Below, one piece after another: positions 11,650 to 24,239 of a DNA stretch of 64,000 bases. The DNA comes from Histoplasma ohiense (lineage: Eukaryota > Ascomycota > Eurotiomycetes > Onygenales > Ajellomycetaceae), in assembly GCA_017607445.1 (NCBI GenBank), contig JAEVHH010000003.1, forward strand, positions 558,001 through 622,000, read 5' to 3'. The translations under genes and the position numbers were made by a program. Every line of letters begins with the position of its first letter. Position 1 is the first letter of the stretch. The notes under the pieces are model-generated. The model did no database searches. It saw only the letters and a list, made by a program, of their open reading frames with translations, and was not told where the DNA came from.

Positions 11650-13885
11650 ATGTCGAACAAGCCGCTTGACTCGTGGGAAGATGACCCCGCTGCACAGGAC
11701 GATAACCTATCACGGCAGACACAGAACCTGAACTTGAATAATCAGTCATCCTTCCATCCTGGAGCTTCGACATTCCAGCCAGGGGCTGCCGCGTTTGAAC
11801 CGAACCAGCAATTCCAACAATACGGATACCAACAGTATGGCCAGGGTTTCCAGCAACAAGGATATGGTACCTATCAGCAACAGCCATACGGCCAGTATAA
11901 TCAAGGCTACGGTCAGCAAGGCGGATATGGCCAGGTCTATGGTCAACAATATGGAAGCTACAGCCAAAATACTGTAAACCCTCAGCAAGCTCAACAGCAG
12001 CAACAATGGCGTCCACAGTCAATTGCTGAACGACCACAACCTGGTGCTCCTGTTGCCGCAAAACAAACTCCGACAGCAGCGAAACCGGCAACTACTACTA
12101 CCTCTACGCCAGCTGCTCTGCCCCCGAAGGCAAAGGTCTTGTCGATTGGCGGCGATGCTATGAAGTCCAAAACGCCGACCTCATCCTCAGGCGCCACTCC
12201 TACCCCTCCTTCCTCCGTCACTCCTGCCAGCGATTTACAAAATGCGAACGGCCCAGCTGCTGTTGCTGCCGCCTCGAAAGTGACCGCTACTAAAGCCATT
12301 GAAAAAACGGAGAAGAAATCCGCTAGTAGCGGCAAGACATCGCCTACATCGTCCGGACGGTCTTCTCCTTCACGAGCGGCGGACGCCAAGGCTACAGCGC
12401 GCGACGCAGATGCAGTCGCCAAAGAACAGGCAGCCGACGTCGATGAAGCTACGCTCAGGGAGATTTATGGTGATAAACGTGAACACATCAACTTGATTTT
12501 CATTGGCCATGTTGATGCAGGGAAGTCAACTCTAGGTGGAAGCATCTTGTATGCAACTGGTATGGTGGATGAGCGAACAATGGATAAATACAAAAGAGAG
12601 GCCAAAGAAGCCGGGCGTGAGACATGGTACCTTTCATGGGCTTTGGATTTGACAAACGAAGAAAGATCTAAGGGAAAAACTGTAGAAGTTGGACGGGCTT
12701 TTTTCAAAACCTCAGGCAATACGCCTGATGGTCCGGTGGAACGTCATTATACTATCCTGGATGCACCTGGCCATAAATCTTTCGTCCCAAACATGATCGG
12801 TGGTGCGTCTCAGGCAGACGTGGGAATTCTTGTCATTTCCGCGAGAAAGGGTGAATACGAAACCGGTTTCGAGCGAGGTGGTCAGACCCGCGAGCATGCA
12901 TTGCTGGCCCGAAACTCGGGTGTGAAAAAGCTGATAGTCGCTGTGAACAAAATGGATGACCCAACTGTTGAATGGAGCAAAGCACGATACGATGAATGTA
13001 CAACGAAGATTGGCAAATTCCTTCAAGGCATGGGTTATGCCAAGGCAGATCTCCACTTCATGCCCATCTCCGCGCAGAAGACTATTGGCATTGATAAGCC
13101 TGTTCCCAAGGAGCTAGCACCTTGGTTTGAAGGCCCTGGCCTTCTTGATTTCCTCCACAACATGAAAATGCCTGAACGTAAGATCAATGCACCCTTCATG
13201 ATGCCAGTCAGCGCAAAGTACCGGGATATGGGCACGGTTGTTGAAGGGCGGATTGAGTCCGGCGTAATAAAGAAGGGCTCCAACTATATCATGATGCCCA
13301 ACCACGAGGAAGTCACTGTTACTGCGCTGTACGGTGAGACGGAAGAGGAGATTAATACGGCGACTTGTGGCGATCAAGTCCGTGTTCGACTTCGGGGTGT
13401 TGAGGAAGAAGATATTATGCCAGGATTTGTATTGTGCTCTCCCAAAAGACCTGTGCACTGCGTCTCCGCTTTCGAGGCCAAAATCAGAATTCTAGATCTC
13501 AAGAGCATTCTCACCGCCGGCTTCAACTGCGTCCTCCATGTGCACGCCGCCATCGAAGAGGTGACCTTCGCGGCACTACTTCACAAACTCGAGAAAGATA
13601 CAGGCAGGAAGAGCAAGAAACCACCTCCATTTGCCAGCAAGGGCCAAACCATCATTGCTCGTTTAGAAACCATTGGCGGAGCCGGGGCTGTTTGTGTTGA
13701 GCGATTTGAAGACTATAACCAGCTCGGGCGGTTCACACTCCGTGATCAGGTAAATAACTCCAATAGCTACGCATTTTCTAGCGTCGTCATTCGAAATACC
13801 GCTGACCTATGCTTTACAGGGACAAACCATCGCAATTGGCATGATCACCAAGCTAATTACGAACGAACCGGCGGCGACGGCGTAA
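11650..13885 (+). CDS. SUP35: Translation termination factor eRF3 (Sup35)
   Basis: eRF3 GTPase that works with eRF1 to release finished polypeptides in the cytoplasm. Two exons, 11650-13749 and 13820-13885 (intron 70 nt), 721 aa. The ATG at 11650 (MSNKPLDSWEDDP) is chosen over upstream in-frame codons because it fits the family start. Residues 1-120 are Q/Y/G/N rich with repeats such as QQYGQGFQQQGYG, the prion-like N domain; a charged A/T/S/K-rich M region follows to about 280. The GTPase domain has G1 GHVDAGKST (about 286-294), G3 DAPGH and G4 NKMD, then the EF-1alpha-like domains II and III (NHEEVTVTALYGETEEEI; TIIARLETIGGAGAVCVERFEDY). The last exon ends QGQTIAIGMITKLI, usual for the family. 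No key residue is missing. Confidence 0.97.
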
Positions 13886-14395
13886 AGTAGAATCGTAAGT
13901 CAAAAGTGATACTTATTTGTTTTTTGTTGGGTTTTCTCGTCGGGATGTCTACTACTAGCGGATAGCTGAAGAAAAGGATGGATGTTATATTCATGACTGG
14001 GAAATGCATTCAATGTGGTGGCCCATGGGAATATGCATTTGATATCATGACATCACCAGCTTTTGGGCAATTCTATGATTCCACTTTGTCAGTCTTGCTT
14101 TATATAGGTAATCTTCCAACAAAGAAATATGGGTCGGGCAGTAGAATAAGGATATATAAAATGGTGGTTGTTTCACAGGACAGTTGTTTAATCACACACT
14201 TTTCTCAAAATCATCACATCATGGCTTGCATTTTATATTCCGTAACCGCCCATATAGAACTTTTCCCAGAGTATTGAAAAACAAAAACACCCAACGCCCT
14301 CGATGCTAACCCGAATTCCCAAGTGACCTAGCACGTACACCATGCAAAATAACAATGCCCAGAAATAAATGCCAACAATGAAGAGGAGGAAGCCA
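13886..14395. other. Intergenic between convergent SUP35 and TSR2
   Basis: 510 nt of AT-rich DNA between two gene 3' ends. Nothing else was recognised in it. Confidence 0.6.
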
Positions 14396-15145
14396 TCATC
14401 GCCTTCTCTTCGAAACCACCTTCGTGAACCCATCTTCATCGACGATCGGCTCAGGCAAGAACTTTCCCCGCTCCCATTGTCCGTCAATTGCCCTCCGTGT
14501 TTCATTCGGGGACTCATGTTTCGGGGCTTCAGTTAGTGGGGAGTAATTCCTCGATGCCGTGACCGCCACCGGCGCATCCTCCATCTCAACGTCATCCGCC
14601 CAATCCCCAATGTCACTTTCATCATCATCTTCTTCCTCCTCATCCTCATCCTCCGCACCCTCACCATTGTCATCCCCATCTTCATCGCCATTAACCTCCA
14701 CTTTTCTGAACGCTCCAACAGTAGCACCAGCACCTCCCTTCGCCTTCCACTCCTCCCACATCCCCGTCACCCTCGTAAAATCCCCCATCAGCGTTTCCAT
14801 TCTGACTTCCATGATCCTACGCCCAATCTCGCCTGCACTCTCATCATCCACAACAACATCAAATTCGTCATTCATAACTTGTATCAGGACATCTTCAATG
14901 TCTTCGGCGTCGGTCTCCGGCCGGTCCACGAAGAGGTCTGAGATGGCACCGCAGAGCCAATCGCGTTTGTCGCTGGAGGAGGGCCCGCCCCAGGAGCTTT
15001 GCACGGCGAGGTTGAGCGCTGGCCAGGAATTGAGAATCAGGGTAATGCCTAGATCAAATTGGGCAGAAGATTGTTTATTCCCTGCTTGTTCTCGTTGCTT
15101 CTCGATTGGATTTTGGGTTGCGGAGGTGGTCGAAATGCTGGCCAT
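14396..15145 (-). CDS. TSR2: Pre-rRNA processing protein Tsr2
   Basis: Tsr2 escorts ribosomal protein eS26 and is needed for 20S pre-rRNA processing in 40S assembly. Single exon, 249 aa. The N-terminal half carries the Tsr2 domain: AQFDLGITLILNSWPALNLAV, then WGGPSSSDKRDWLCGAISDLF, and EDIEDVLIQVMNDEFDVVVDDESA, with the bipartite acidic and aromatic pattern of the family. A short linker leads to a long acidic run of about 30 D/E residues (roughly 155-190), and the C-terminus is DEDGFTKVVSKRRR, the conserved end of the family. Length and layout are as expected. It converges with SUP35. Confidence 0.93.
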   Translation of the reverse strand: MASISTTSATQNPIEKQREQAGNKQSSAQFDLGITLILNSWPALNLAVQSSWGGPSSSDKRDWLCGAISDLFVDRPETDAEDIEDVLIQVMNDEFDVVVDDESAGEIGRRIMEVRMETLMGDFTRVTGMWEEWKAKGGAGATVGAFRKVEVNGDEDGDDNGEGAEDEDEEEEDDDESDIGDWADDVEMEDAPVAVTASRNYSPLTEAPKHESPNETRRAIDGQWERGKFLPEPIVDEDGFTKVVSKRRR

Positions 15146-17563
15146 GGTTACAGGTGAGCGGAATGGGGGATATGATGAAAGCGTTGACAGAATATTATTC
15201 TTTTATTGCGGTAAAATATTGAAATAACGTTCGATGAGAAGAGAATAGATCGGCTACTTCTAGGTGCTGGGCAAGGAGATCATGTAAATATTTTGTCTAG
15301 ATGATGCTGAATTCGCGGGGTTGGGAAAAATATTTTGGCTCGGATTTTTTTTTTTTTTACAATAGCTTCGGGTAGTGTGTTGCCAAGACTAGTGACCTCA
15401 TCTATCAATGGCATATATTTTCGAGCACGAGCGTGTTTGAAAGAATCCATTCTTCTATCTTCATTCCCTGATGGTATTTACAGTTATTGAACCGCGTATT
15501 GATCAGAAACTCGCCCGACAGAACCTAGACAAAGTTGAAAAGTAATGCTCATAATATCGGGATTTTTTTTTTTTTTTCTTTTCCAGAGTCAAGGTCTAGA
15601 TAGCCACTAAATTCTAGTTATTTCAGCACTGCACTCCCCCCAGAGCATAAAGCCTCGTCTTAGAATCCAAATCCCGGATTTCCTGTATAGGCTCCATGCT
15701 GAAGTCATAAGCAATTAGGATGATCATGATATGATAATGATATCAGGGCAATTACCCCTGTAATCCTAGGTTAGCTAACTCTGCTTATTCTGCCTTGGAG
15801 GATCCTATAAGATACATCCTAGAGTAAGTCATTTCATGCACTGGGAGCCGTGAAATTGGAGAGAAGTGATTCTGTGCTATGATCATACTCGTTCCCAAGC
15901 TCCTTGCAATTGATATTGTATCCAGGTCTAGCTGGCTTTGTGGAGAGGTTCCGAAGTGCAGTTAAGCCAACTTGGCCTTAAAAATTCTTGCTGGCATATT
16001 TACTTTGGTCTGCTCAGCAAACTGCAGATACATCTGTATATCACACTCTGGGCCAAGCATCAATGCGTCAATTAGGGAATTTCTCAGGCTATTCCGCCCG
16101 TCAAATCAGCTAGTTCAATCCGAATACTTGGACCAATTATGCCATTCGGACATCGCTCGTAAAGACCTTCAAAATCGCAAAGGAGAAATTTGTAAAGTGT
16201 AACACAACTGTCGAGAATGGCAAGAAGTCTGGTTGCAAATGGAAAGCAGTATTTTCGGGTGATCATTACCAGAAGATAGAATATGTCGACTTTGCCATTG
16301 TGGAAAGAGGTCGGCATTTCCCAGGTATTGATCGATATCCATGCGGAGAAAAACATTGCGATGTCTTCAAAGACATAGGTATTGGGAAGAAATGAGCCAT
16401 CTTCCACCTGATGTGCTGGAACGCATTTTCTGCGAGGCCGAAAAGTATGCTATTATCTTAAGGTTGGCCCTACTGAAGCATTGATCATTTGGTGGGATGG
16501 CTGGCACTTTTGTTTGACTCCGTATTGTCTAACATATCCAATTGATGGTACGGAGTAGTTGTTGTTGGAATCTCAGTCCGCCTAATTGATGCTGCTGGCC
16601 TGGGTTGCATCCGTCCTGGATAATCCAGCATTCCGGAGACATTTTGCACATCCACAAGCGTAATGAAGCACACCTGTTTCCAAATCGTCAGATTTCATAT
16701 AGGATAATGGCATGCTTTGAAGAAAGAACATCTATATCACATGTTGATCTTATCAAAATATGGAGCCTTCTATTCCTTCCACATTCACTCATGAGAGATA
16801 ATCCCGTTCCTTGTTGTACTGTACTTAAAGATCTTCTGTGGAAGCGATATCCATTATTAGCATCAATTTTAGTGGTAAGAGCTTTTTAAGTGATGTTAAG
16901 CTAACGAGAATTAGAATGCCGGGGGGATGTAACTTCTAATGGCGAAGTTGATGCTTCGTTGGAAGGTGCCTGTTGATGCTACATTGCGGACGTCAGGTTT
17001 CAAATGTGAGCCTTTCCCACTTCACTAGCCGTTATATTCGCTGGCCGAGCGCAGTTTCCACCCATTGAGAGAGTAAAAAAGAAAGGGATGCAGATCACCT
17101 GCAAAGGCGAAACTGTTGTTCTCAGGACCATGTGCTGGACCCCTAAAACAATAATAGCTCACAAGGCGCCTACTGTACCAGTACGAGTATGTTTGAAGTG
17201 GTGGAATTGGAATGTTGATAGTTTGGAACACCACAACACAATTCATGAGTTTCATCGCGTTAGCAAGAGGCAAAGAAAAACATCCCGCTTTGATGTTCGT
17301 AGTACTACTCCTTGTGCTGTGAAGCTCATCCTCGCGGATGGAGCAAACAAGAGGTTAAATTTAAAGTTTGCAACCACATGTGAACTGGGAAATATGACAT
17401 CATCCTCTGCGGAAGCGCCGCTTCGAATTGCGCAATCACTTTCTTCCACAATCAATTTGACTTTTGCAAGAGATGGAGGTCACCATCAAATTTCAAGCTA
17501 TTGAAATCATTCATTTTATTCTCAATTGGACGAAGATAAAAATTTCCTGCGGACCTGCTGGCG
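15146..17563. other. Long gene-poor stretch with decayed coding fragments
   Basis: 2.4 kb between TSR2 and the alpha/beta hydrolase gene. It includes short T runs at about 15349-15358 and 15567-15579. Short ORFs occur (15972-16202, 16605-16889, 17088-17504) without recognisable family signatures, except a possible F-box fragment described separately. It probably contains the TSR2 promoter and remnants of one or more lost genes. Confidence 0.45.
16392..16484 (+). pseudogene. Possible F-box gene fragment
   Basis: An ATG at 16392 opens MSHLPPDVLERIFCEAEK, which resembles the start of an F-box (LPPEVLxxIF). It is followed at once by a usable donor (AA|GTATGC at about 16446). Further on, 16711-16889 has a frame with VLKDLLWKRYPLL, which could be the second half of an F-box-like helix. 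The frame closes at 16484 if no splice occurs, and I cannot join the pieces into a convincing protein. Read as a fragment of a decayed or unannotated gene, with low certainty. Confidence 0.25.
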
Positions 17564-20516
17564 ATGCCTTTTAACACACTGTCTGTGGGTGTCGCGGTAA
17601 CTCCCACTGTCATTTCAACACTCCTAACCCATGTAAGCCTCACCTACCAATCTCTCCATAAATTTCTTTTACATTAAGGTATTTGGACTGACAATAGGTC
17701 TAGTATTCAAATCGTAAAAAGCATCGGTCGAAGCCTACGGCACGCATCTCGTACCATGAAGGTCTTCATATCATTCGTCAATTCCTATTCTACTCCTCTC
17801 TCCATACCGTTGAAAACCTACAGGTTTTCACGTCCCAGTCGGTCCCTAGTCCTAGGTGGGTGAAGGTAGACAAGCTTCGAGTTCCCGAAGACCATCTTGC
17901 ATCGGCAGCGGACCTCATTATTATTCAACTTGGCCCGGAAGGCCTATCACAGGTCGGTGGCAACAAATGGTGGAGATGGCGGGGAAAGAATTCCTCACTT
18001 GAAGGGGAGTGGGTAGAAATGCAACGTGATTTTGTCGAACGTCAGCGGAAGGGTGTTCGTTCCAATCGCGTGATGTTGTACATACACGGGGGAGCATACT
18101 ATTTTGGGAGCCCGAATTCACATCGATATCAGATACAGAGGCATGCAAGGAAGTTAAAAGCAAGGGTTTTTGTTCGGTAGGTCCATGCAAATTTGTAATT
18201 TTACAAAGCGGCATATACTAACCTGCTGCCAGTAAGTTCGATATCTTCTGAGAGTGTTTTCGCGGACCAAGGTGTACAAGCACATAAATTCTGACAAAGA
18301 ACAGCCGCATATCGCTTGGCTCCACAGTTTCCCTTCCCGTGTGCTCTGCAAGATTGCCTTGCAGCATATTTATATCTTTTAAGCATGTATAAGCCGTCAG
18401 AAATCATAATATCTGGCGACTCCGCAGGGGGTGGAATCGCACTGTCGTTAGTGATTCATCTCTATATTTACTCCCAACCATAACTAACATTTCAGCTAGT
18501 ATCCTGGTGACATTGCGAGACCAAAGAATGCCATTACCTGCGGGCGCTATCCTATTGTCTCCATGGGTTGATTTAACACACTCTTTTCCATCGGTGTCTG
18601 GTGACGGACATGGGGATTATGTTCCTTCCTACGGCTTCATCCATCGTCCTTCTCTTTCGTGGCCTCCTCCGAACACCGACGAGATAGATACAATTATGAA
18701 GGCTGAGGAAACACGAGTTAATGGTGGTTCACGTACTTCAAGCTCTGTCCACGGCCATGACAATAGTACGAAAGCCGCCAGACGAAGTTTCCGTGGCGGG
18801 ACATCGTTGACACATAGCAAAGAAACCTCTGTGGGACATCGATCTGACACTTCTTCAATATACGAACCTCATGAGATATTCCATAATCGAAATCGTACTC
18901 TAAAGGTCGAAATCGATGGACAACTTGTTGAACTAAAGGACCAGATCCACATGTACACCACCAATGAACTGCTCTCACATCCCCTTGTTTCTCCTGTCCT
19001 CCAGCCATCATTGGGCGGTTTGCCCCCCATGCTGATCCTGACGGGAGGCGCGGAGCTCCTTCGTGATGAGCAAATTTACCTGTCCCACAAAGCTGCTGAC
19101 CCAGCTTGCTTCCTACCGAGCGAGGAATACCTGGACCGCCACGATCCCAGCCGCCGGACTGTAAATAAATTCCCGCCCACATTCGTCCAACTTCAGGTGT
19201 GGGATGATCTTTGTCATGTTGCCCCTACTCTGAGCTTCACACGCCCAGCAAAATATATGTTTCGATCAATTGCCCAATTCGGAGCTTGGTCATTGGCTAG
19301 AGCACAACAGGCAAGCATTGACATTCCTTACTATGCATCTGAAGTTTCGTCAAGTGACGTTGATGGTCCGCATACATCAGCTCAAAAAAGCGCAACACCC
19401 AGCCCATATTCAGGCCTCATGGTGATTGGGAAGGCTGGCGATCCTCTCCCACAATTCGAGGACTACATGATTCGTCAACGGGTGGATGGCGACGGTAACA
19501 TATATCCCTTGGCAGCGCGATCCCACTTTGCCGCCTTACAAATGTTGCCTGAAGAGATTGGCGTACCCAAGCCCGGCCCAGTGCGAAAGTGGCTGCGAGC
19601 CAAGGAGGAATGGGATACGAAGTTTGCAAAGCAGAAATCCGCGGTGCAACGGCAAAGGCTGCAAGAGATTCAGCAGGGAGTTGGCGTATTCCGCTATGGT
19701 GAATATCCTCCACCAAGTTCATTAGCATCGAGAAAGGACATATCTGTCGCCTACGAAGAGGAAGAATACAAGAAGAGCCATGGTATGTGGCTGTGGAGCC
19801 TCATAGCAAGCAAACATGATACGGCGGCTCTTGCAAAAGCACAAACAGTGGGAGAATCGGATATTCGTGTTGGCCCACAACCCAGTTTGCACAAATTGCC
19901 CTCCAGAAGGTATTCGCTCCGCAATCAAGTTTTGCCTCATGTCAAACGAAAACATAGGCATTCCCATCCGGAACGCACAGTATCGGATCTTGGCCAAGCG
20001 TCCGAATCCATGCCAGTTCTTGAGCCTCCCCCACGCTCGAGGAAACGATGTGACCCGCAATTCACCAGTTCAGGCTGTGACCCGACAACTCCCAACCAAC
20101 CTCCACCCGAGGAATTCCAGCTAGGATTATTGGCAGGTCCGCAATTTCTCAATCACGACGGCAGACGACCCTCATCCATCTACACGGATGACGCGAGTGT
20201 GAGGTCAATAAAGGATGCGGATGGTGTGATTTCGCCCCTCTTTACAAGATCGAGGCCAGATGGTGAATTTAAAACTCAATGTGAGACCCCGAGTGTTGGG
20301 ACAAATCCTGACCCATTTACGCCCGAACAGAATGACATGCAAAGCACTAGCGATCTTTCTGGCGTTAAGAGGAATGAAAAAACCACGCCCGTTGACGACA
20401 AGTTGCCTGTTAAAGAGGACACCGAGCTACGGGGCGACGCCAGCGGGGATACTGCCCAGGGGTGCAACTCCGGCAAACTCAAGAAATTGAAGTATGACTT
20501 CGAATTTGACGAGTAA
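17564..20516 (+). CDS. Alpha/beta hydrolase fold-3 protein, HSL-type
   Basis: Predicted esterase/deacetylase of the hormone-sensitive-lipase-like group. Four exons, 17564-17632, 17704-18176, 18300-18446 and 18500-20516, giving 901 aa. The N-terminus MPFNTLSVGVAVTPTVISTL leads to ARISYHEGL and WVKVDKLRVPEDHL. Catalytic features are the oxyanion-hole motif YIHGGAYYFGS (residues about 165-175), the nucleophile motif SGDSAGGG from the third exon, and later LTGGAELLRDE and VWDDLCHVAP, placing likely Asp and His residues. The C-terminal 400 residues are mainly disordered, with basic and S/P-rich stretches. The third-exon boundaries are inferred: AAAG/AACAG at 18299 and CTAG/TATCC at 18499 keep the frame, while nearer AG sites bring stops. 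Substrate unknown; steryl acetyl hydrolase-like activity is only a family inference. Confidence 0.87.
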
Positions 20517-20995
20517 TATCCTTGGACATTGGGGCCATGATATTTCCCAGGTAGAGATTTCATCACTCTTTTCTCGAAAGCAAAAGCAACTCTTAGTGTG
20601 ATGCCAGGCCAAGGCAGGGCTCACAAAGCCATGTTGTTTTTCCTGGGGACTTGTTCTTGTTTTCCACTCGTTCATTCTTACTCTCTTGCTTTCATCTCTC
20701 CGCTTTCGTTTTCTGCCGTTCATTTCTCGCATGGTACGGGTATTGCTGTAGTTCACAATTTTTATTTCATTTTCATTCCCATTCGAGAGCCATGCTATTT
20801 ATTGATCGCTATTTTCGGAGTTGGAATGGACTATTGAGCTGCGGGTATCATATTCAGGTCTGTGTAAACGAGATATTAGCTAGCCGAAGGGACCTTCGCA
20901 GAAGGCCTCGTTGTCACTATGTTTGAGACAATGACATGACGAAATGTGATTATAAAAATACAAATTATTGACCAACCAAGAACGGCTGTATTCTG
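20517..20995. other. Intergenic between convergent genes
   Basis: 479 nt of 3'-flanking sequence between the alpha/beta hydrolase gene and IND1. No coding or RNA gene was recognised. Confidence 0.6.
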
Positions 20996-22211
20996 CTATC
21001 GCCATTCCAACCCAGCCTTGCGCACAATTTGCTCGGCGACATTCATAAACGCATTTCTCCTCGTGCTTTGCTGGTCGCTCTCTTCCGCCACAACTGTGGG
21101 ATATCCCCTATCCGCATCTTCACACACTCGCGCATCAAGCGGAATGTCACCCAAGAAGTCTATCCCGAGCCGTTTACAAGCTGCCACCACCCCCCCACCA
21201 TCGTGTAATTCAGAACCATGCGCGTGTCGCGCCTCTAGATCATCGCTAGGGGGCAGCGACAGTCCTCTCCTGGAGAATATCTTAGTCTCTTTGCCGCAAT
21301 GTGGGCAGGCAAAATACGCCATGTTCCTAACCATGCCCAAGACGGGAACATGCAACTTTTCAAACAAGCCAAATCCTCGCACTGCGTCACGTAGAGCAAT
21401 GTCTTGAGGCGTTGATACGATTACTGCTCCGTCGAGAATAATTTCCTGGCCAATGGTAAGTTGTACGTCGCCCGTCCCTGGAGGAAGGTCGAGGATGAGG
21501 ATGTCGAGAGGACCCCAGGATACCGAGTGTAGAAGCTGATGCATTGCTTTGGTAACCATCAGGCCACGCCACGATATGGGAGTTGTATCCATTAGGGGTG
21601 AGGTTGGATCGTCTGTGAGATGTTTGGTGTCGGCAGGAGGAGGAGGAAGGAGATAGCCCATTGACATGGATCTGAGGCCGTAATTCGTAAGCGGGATGAG
21701 ACAATTATCTGAAGTTTTAGAAACATAGTTAGTCTGCATTAGTCTAGTAGATAAATTGATCTCAGGGGATTACAAAGGGTCATACTTTCGTCAAGGCGCG
21801 GTTCTCCAGATAAGTTCAGGAGGGTCGGTATGGAAGGGCCAAAAATGTCGGTGTCGAGAATTCCGGTACGAATACCCCGACGGGCCATAGCCAGAGCAAT
21901 ATTTACTGTAAATATACTCAGCTAATTGTTCCCTAGGAACAAAACGTACCCCAACAGTGTGGCGCACCAGCAATTGTGGACTTTCCTACTCCCCCCTTAG
22001 CGGAAGAGACAGCAACAACCTTATTGACATCCCGAATTTTCCTCTTTTCTGGGAGACCTCGTCGACGAGGGAACGATGGAGGTGTTCCAGATCGGGGCAA
22101 GCCCTACTTATTACATCAGAATCGGACAAGATAATATTAAGAACATGAAAGATGTACCAGCGGATTGTCATGATGAAGGGGTCGTAGCGTTGAAAAAAAG
22201 TGGCGACGCAT
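20996..22211 (-). CDS. IND1: Mitochondrial P-loop Fe-S protein Ind1 (NUBPL)
   Basis: Mrp/NBP35-family ATPase that supplies iron-sulfur clusters to respiratory complex I in mitochondria. Four exons on the minus strand, 22211-22158, 22103-21968, 21905-21786 and 21708-20996, 340 aa. The first exon encodes MRRHFFSTLRPLHHDNPL, a basic, arginine-bearing presequence that fits mitochondrial import. The second gives GLPRSGTPP, PEKRKIRDVNKVVAVSSAKGG and the deviant Walker A core SAKGGVGKST. The third gives NIALAMARRG and DTDIFGPSIPTLL. The last has the switch DLPPGTGDVQLT and the ACPHCGK motif whose two cysteines bind the shared cluster. Every junction keeps frame. It is divergent from BFR2, with 325 nt between starts. 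Confidence 0.95.
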
Positions 22212-22536
22212 TTTGGTTAGTGGTAATTGACTCTGATTTGCCTTCACGCTTGCGTATGATCACATCATGATAGCTGAATCTGACCCTAATTCAAATCTCC
22301 GTCATGTTTTGGAGGGCATACAGTTGGCCGCTGCTGGGCTTTTAGGAGGTTGATATTGGTCATGTGACTCGGCAATGCGGCCTGCTTTGCCGAAGCCCAC
22401 GGAAGTTTTATTGCCCGCTAAACCAAAAATAAATATTAATCATAATAATAATATGTGAGGAGGAAAAAAAAGGATCACAACTCCACACCCCGTTTCTTTG
22501 CCATACGGCGAGACTTGCCCCGTCAAAACAGTAATC
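22212..22536. promoter_or_regulatory. Divergent promoter, IND1 / BFR2
   Basis: 325 nt separate the two start codons, so both promoters must lie here or overlap the genes. The region includes TCATGTGAC near 22363 and an AT-rich stretch (22428-22455). No defined operator was assigned. Confidence 0.5.
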
Positions 22537-24239
22537 ATGGCAAAGAGACATGATCGGATGAAGTCTCTAGCAGAGCAAATTGCTGACCTAGAAGATCCAA
22601 CTCCGAAAGGTGAGCTCTCATACTGTGCAAAAATTCTCTTGGTCTGTGCTGGTAACTGACAGCCGAGCTATATGTATAGACTTTGACCCGGAAGACTTAA
22701 ATGACGGCGAAGAAAGCAGCGACAATCAATCATCTGGAACGGAGGATGGTAATGCTAACGCCGGCCGGGAGCATTACGTAGCTGTTGGGTGAGTGGGTCT
22801 GATTTCACTCTCAACTATCATTGACTGATAAATTTCTGGCTGACTCTGCCAACAGAAAGAGCAAGCTCCGCAAACCGGAAAGAATATCTCTTGGGCGCGA
22901 ATATGCTGGGTCACGAGTTAGTAGAGAAGCACTTGAAGGCGACGGGAGCGAAGACGATACATTCCGCAAGGATACAAGCGACGAGGTTATGTCCGAGTCA
23001 GCTGATGAGCTGGACGAATCGGAGAACGGACGAGTGGGAGAAGATAGTTCTGATGCAGAATCCGAGGATATGGATAACAGGCTAAGATCTGGTGGTGAGC
23101 TAGATGGAGTAACTGATTCTGAAGACGATCAAGAATTTGGGGACAGCAATGATGACGAAACGAGCGCGCCGGCTGCATCAGACGACCGCGCTGAAATTAG
23201 GCGACTCATGGCTTCTGATCACAAAACTGTCGCAACGTCACTATCTCAAGCTGTGAAGGCAGATGCTGCAAAGGGGAGTGCGATTAAGCGACAGCGGTCG
23301 GCGTTCGGTGCCATACTGAACGCACGTATCAAACTTCAGAAGGGCATTACAATTCTGAACGGTTTACCGTCTACGTTGAAAGATGATAACGCGATTGACC
23401 AGGCCTCGATCAAGTCTGCCGAAGCTGCGGCACTGGCCCTTTGGAGCACGATCGAAGAACTTCGATATGCACTTGTAGATGCCCAAACTAGCAGCATCTC
23501 TTCTAAAAAACGAAAACGTGGCCTGCATCCTTGTGCCTCCACCTCGTCGGCAGATATCTGGAACCGCATGGAAGAAATCGAAGCACAGTCACGGCCCCAC
23601 CGCCGCGCAGTCCTGGATAAATGGGCATTAAAAACACGTGGCTCAAGGGCAGCACTGCCGAACGCCAGAGGTAAACTAATGAATCACGGAGCAGTTGACC
23701 AGCAAACAATAACTTCCGTACTGGATGCCCACATTGCAACAGAACTGGATAGTCACCCGTCCAAACGCACCATGCCGGACAAGGTCCAACAACTTAAACA
23801 ACCCAACGGCACTTCTGGCGCCTCACACGAGCTTAACGAGGTTTACGACGACTCTATTTTCTATCAGGCTCTCCTCCGCGACCTTGTGGAAGAACGAATG
23901 TCAGCCAACAGCGGCGTCGAAGCACTTCAGATGCAGCTTCCCTCTCGCCTTGCTATCCACCCCACCACTGGGATGCGCAAGGATAAGGTTAAAAGATCTG
24001 TGGATACCAAGGCATCCAAGGGCCGTAAGATGCGGTATACAGTTCATGAGAAACTGCAGAATTTCATGCCTCCAGAGGACAGAGGTACATGGGGAGATCG
24101 CGCCAGGGAGGAGTTCTTCGCTTCCTTGCTGGGGAGAAGTGCGCGGGCGGTTTTGGGTGAGGATGATGAGGATGAGGACAATGTTATGGACGATGAAGAG
24201 GATGTTGAAGAGGATGGACTCAGACTCTTTCGGAGTTAG
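22537..24239 (+). CDS. BFR2: Nucleolar rRNA processing protein Bfr2 (AATF/Che-1)
   Basis: Small-subunit processome component needed for early 18S rRNA processing; nucleolar. Three exons, 22537-22609, 22680-22788 and 22856-24239, 521 aa. The start MAKRHDRMKSLAEQIADLEDP followed by TPKDFDPEDLNDGEES and REHYVAVGKSKLRKPE is the conserved N-terminus of the family. A long acidic Ser-rich stretch follows (about residues 75-175). The AATF leucine-zipper-like region (about 190-300) includes QRSAFGAILNARIKLQKGI. The C-terminal TRAUB domain has YDDSIFYQALLRDLVEERM, VKRSVDTKASKGRKMRYTVHEKLQNFM and FFASLLG, followed by an acidic end. Complete and intact. Confidence 0.95.

Noticed and set aside
14559..15227. 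222-codon plus-strand ORF, Ser-rich
   Set aside because: It lies antisense to TSR2. The poly-Ser run is the complement of the acidic D/E run of Tsr2, so it is a shadow.
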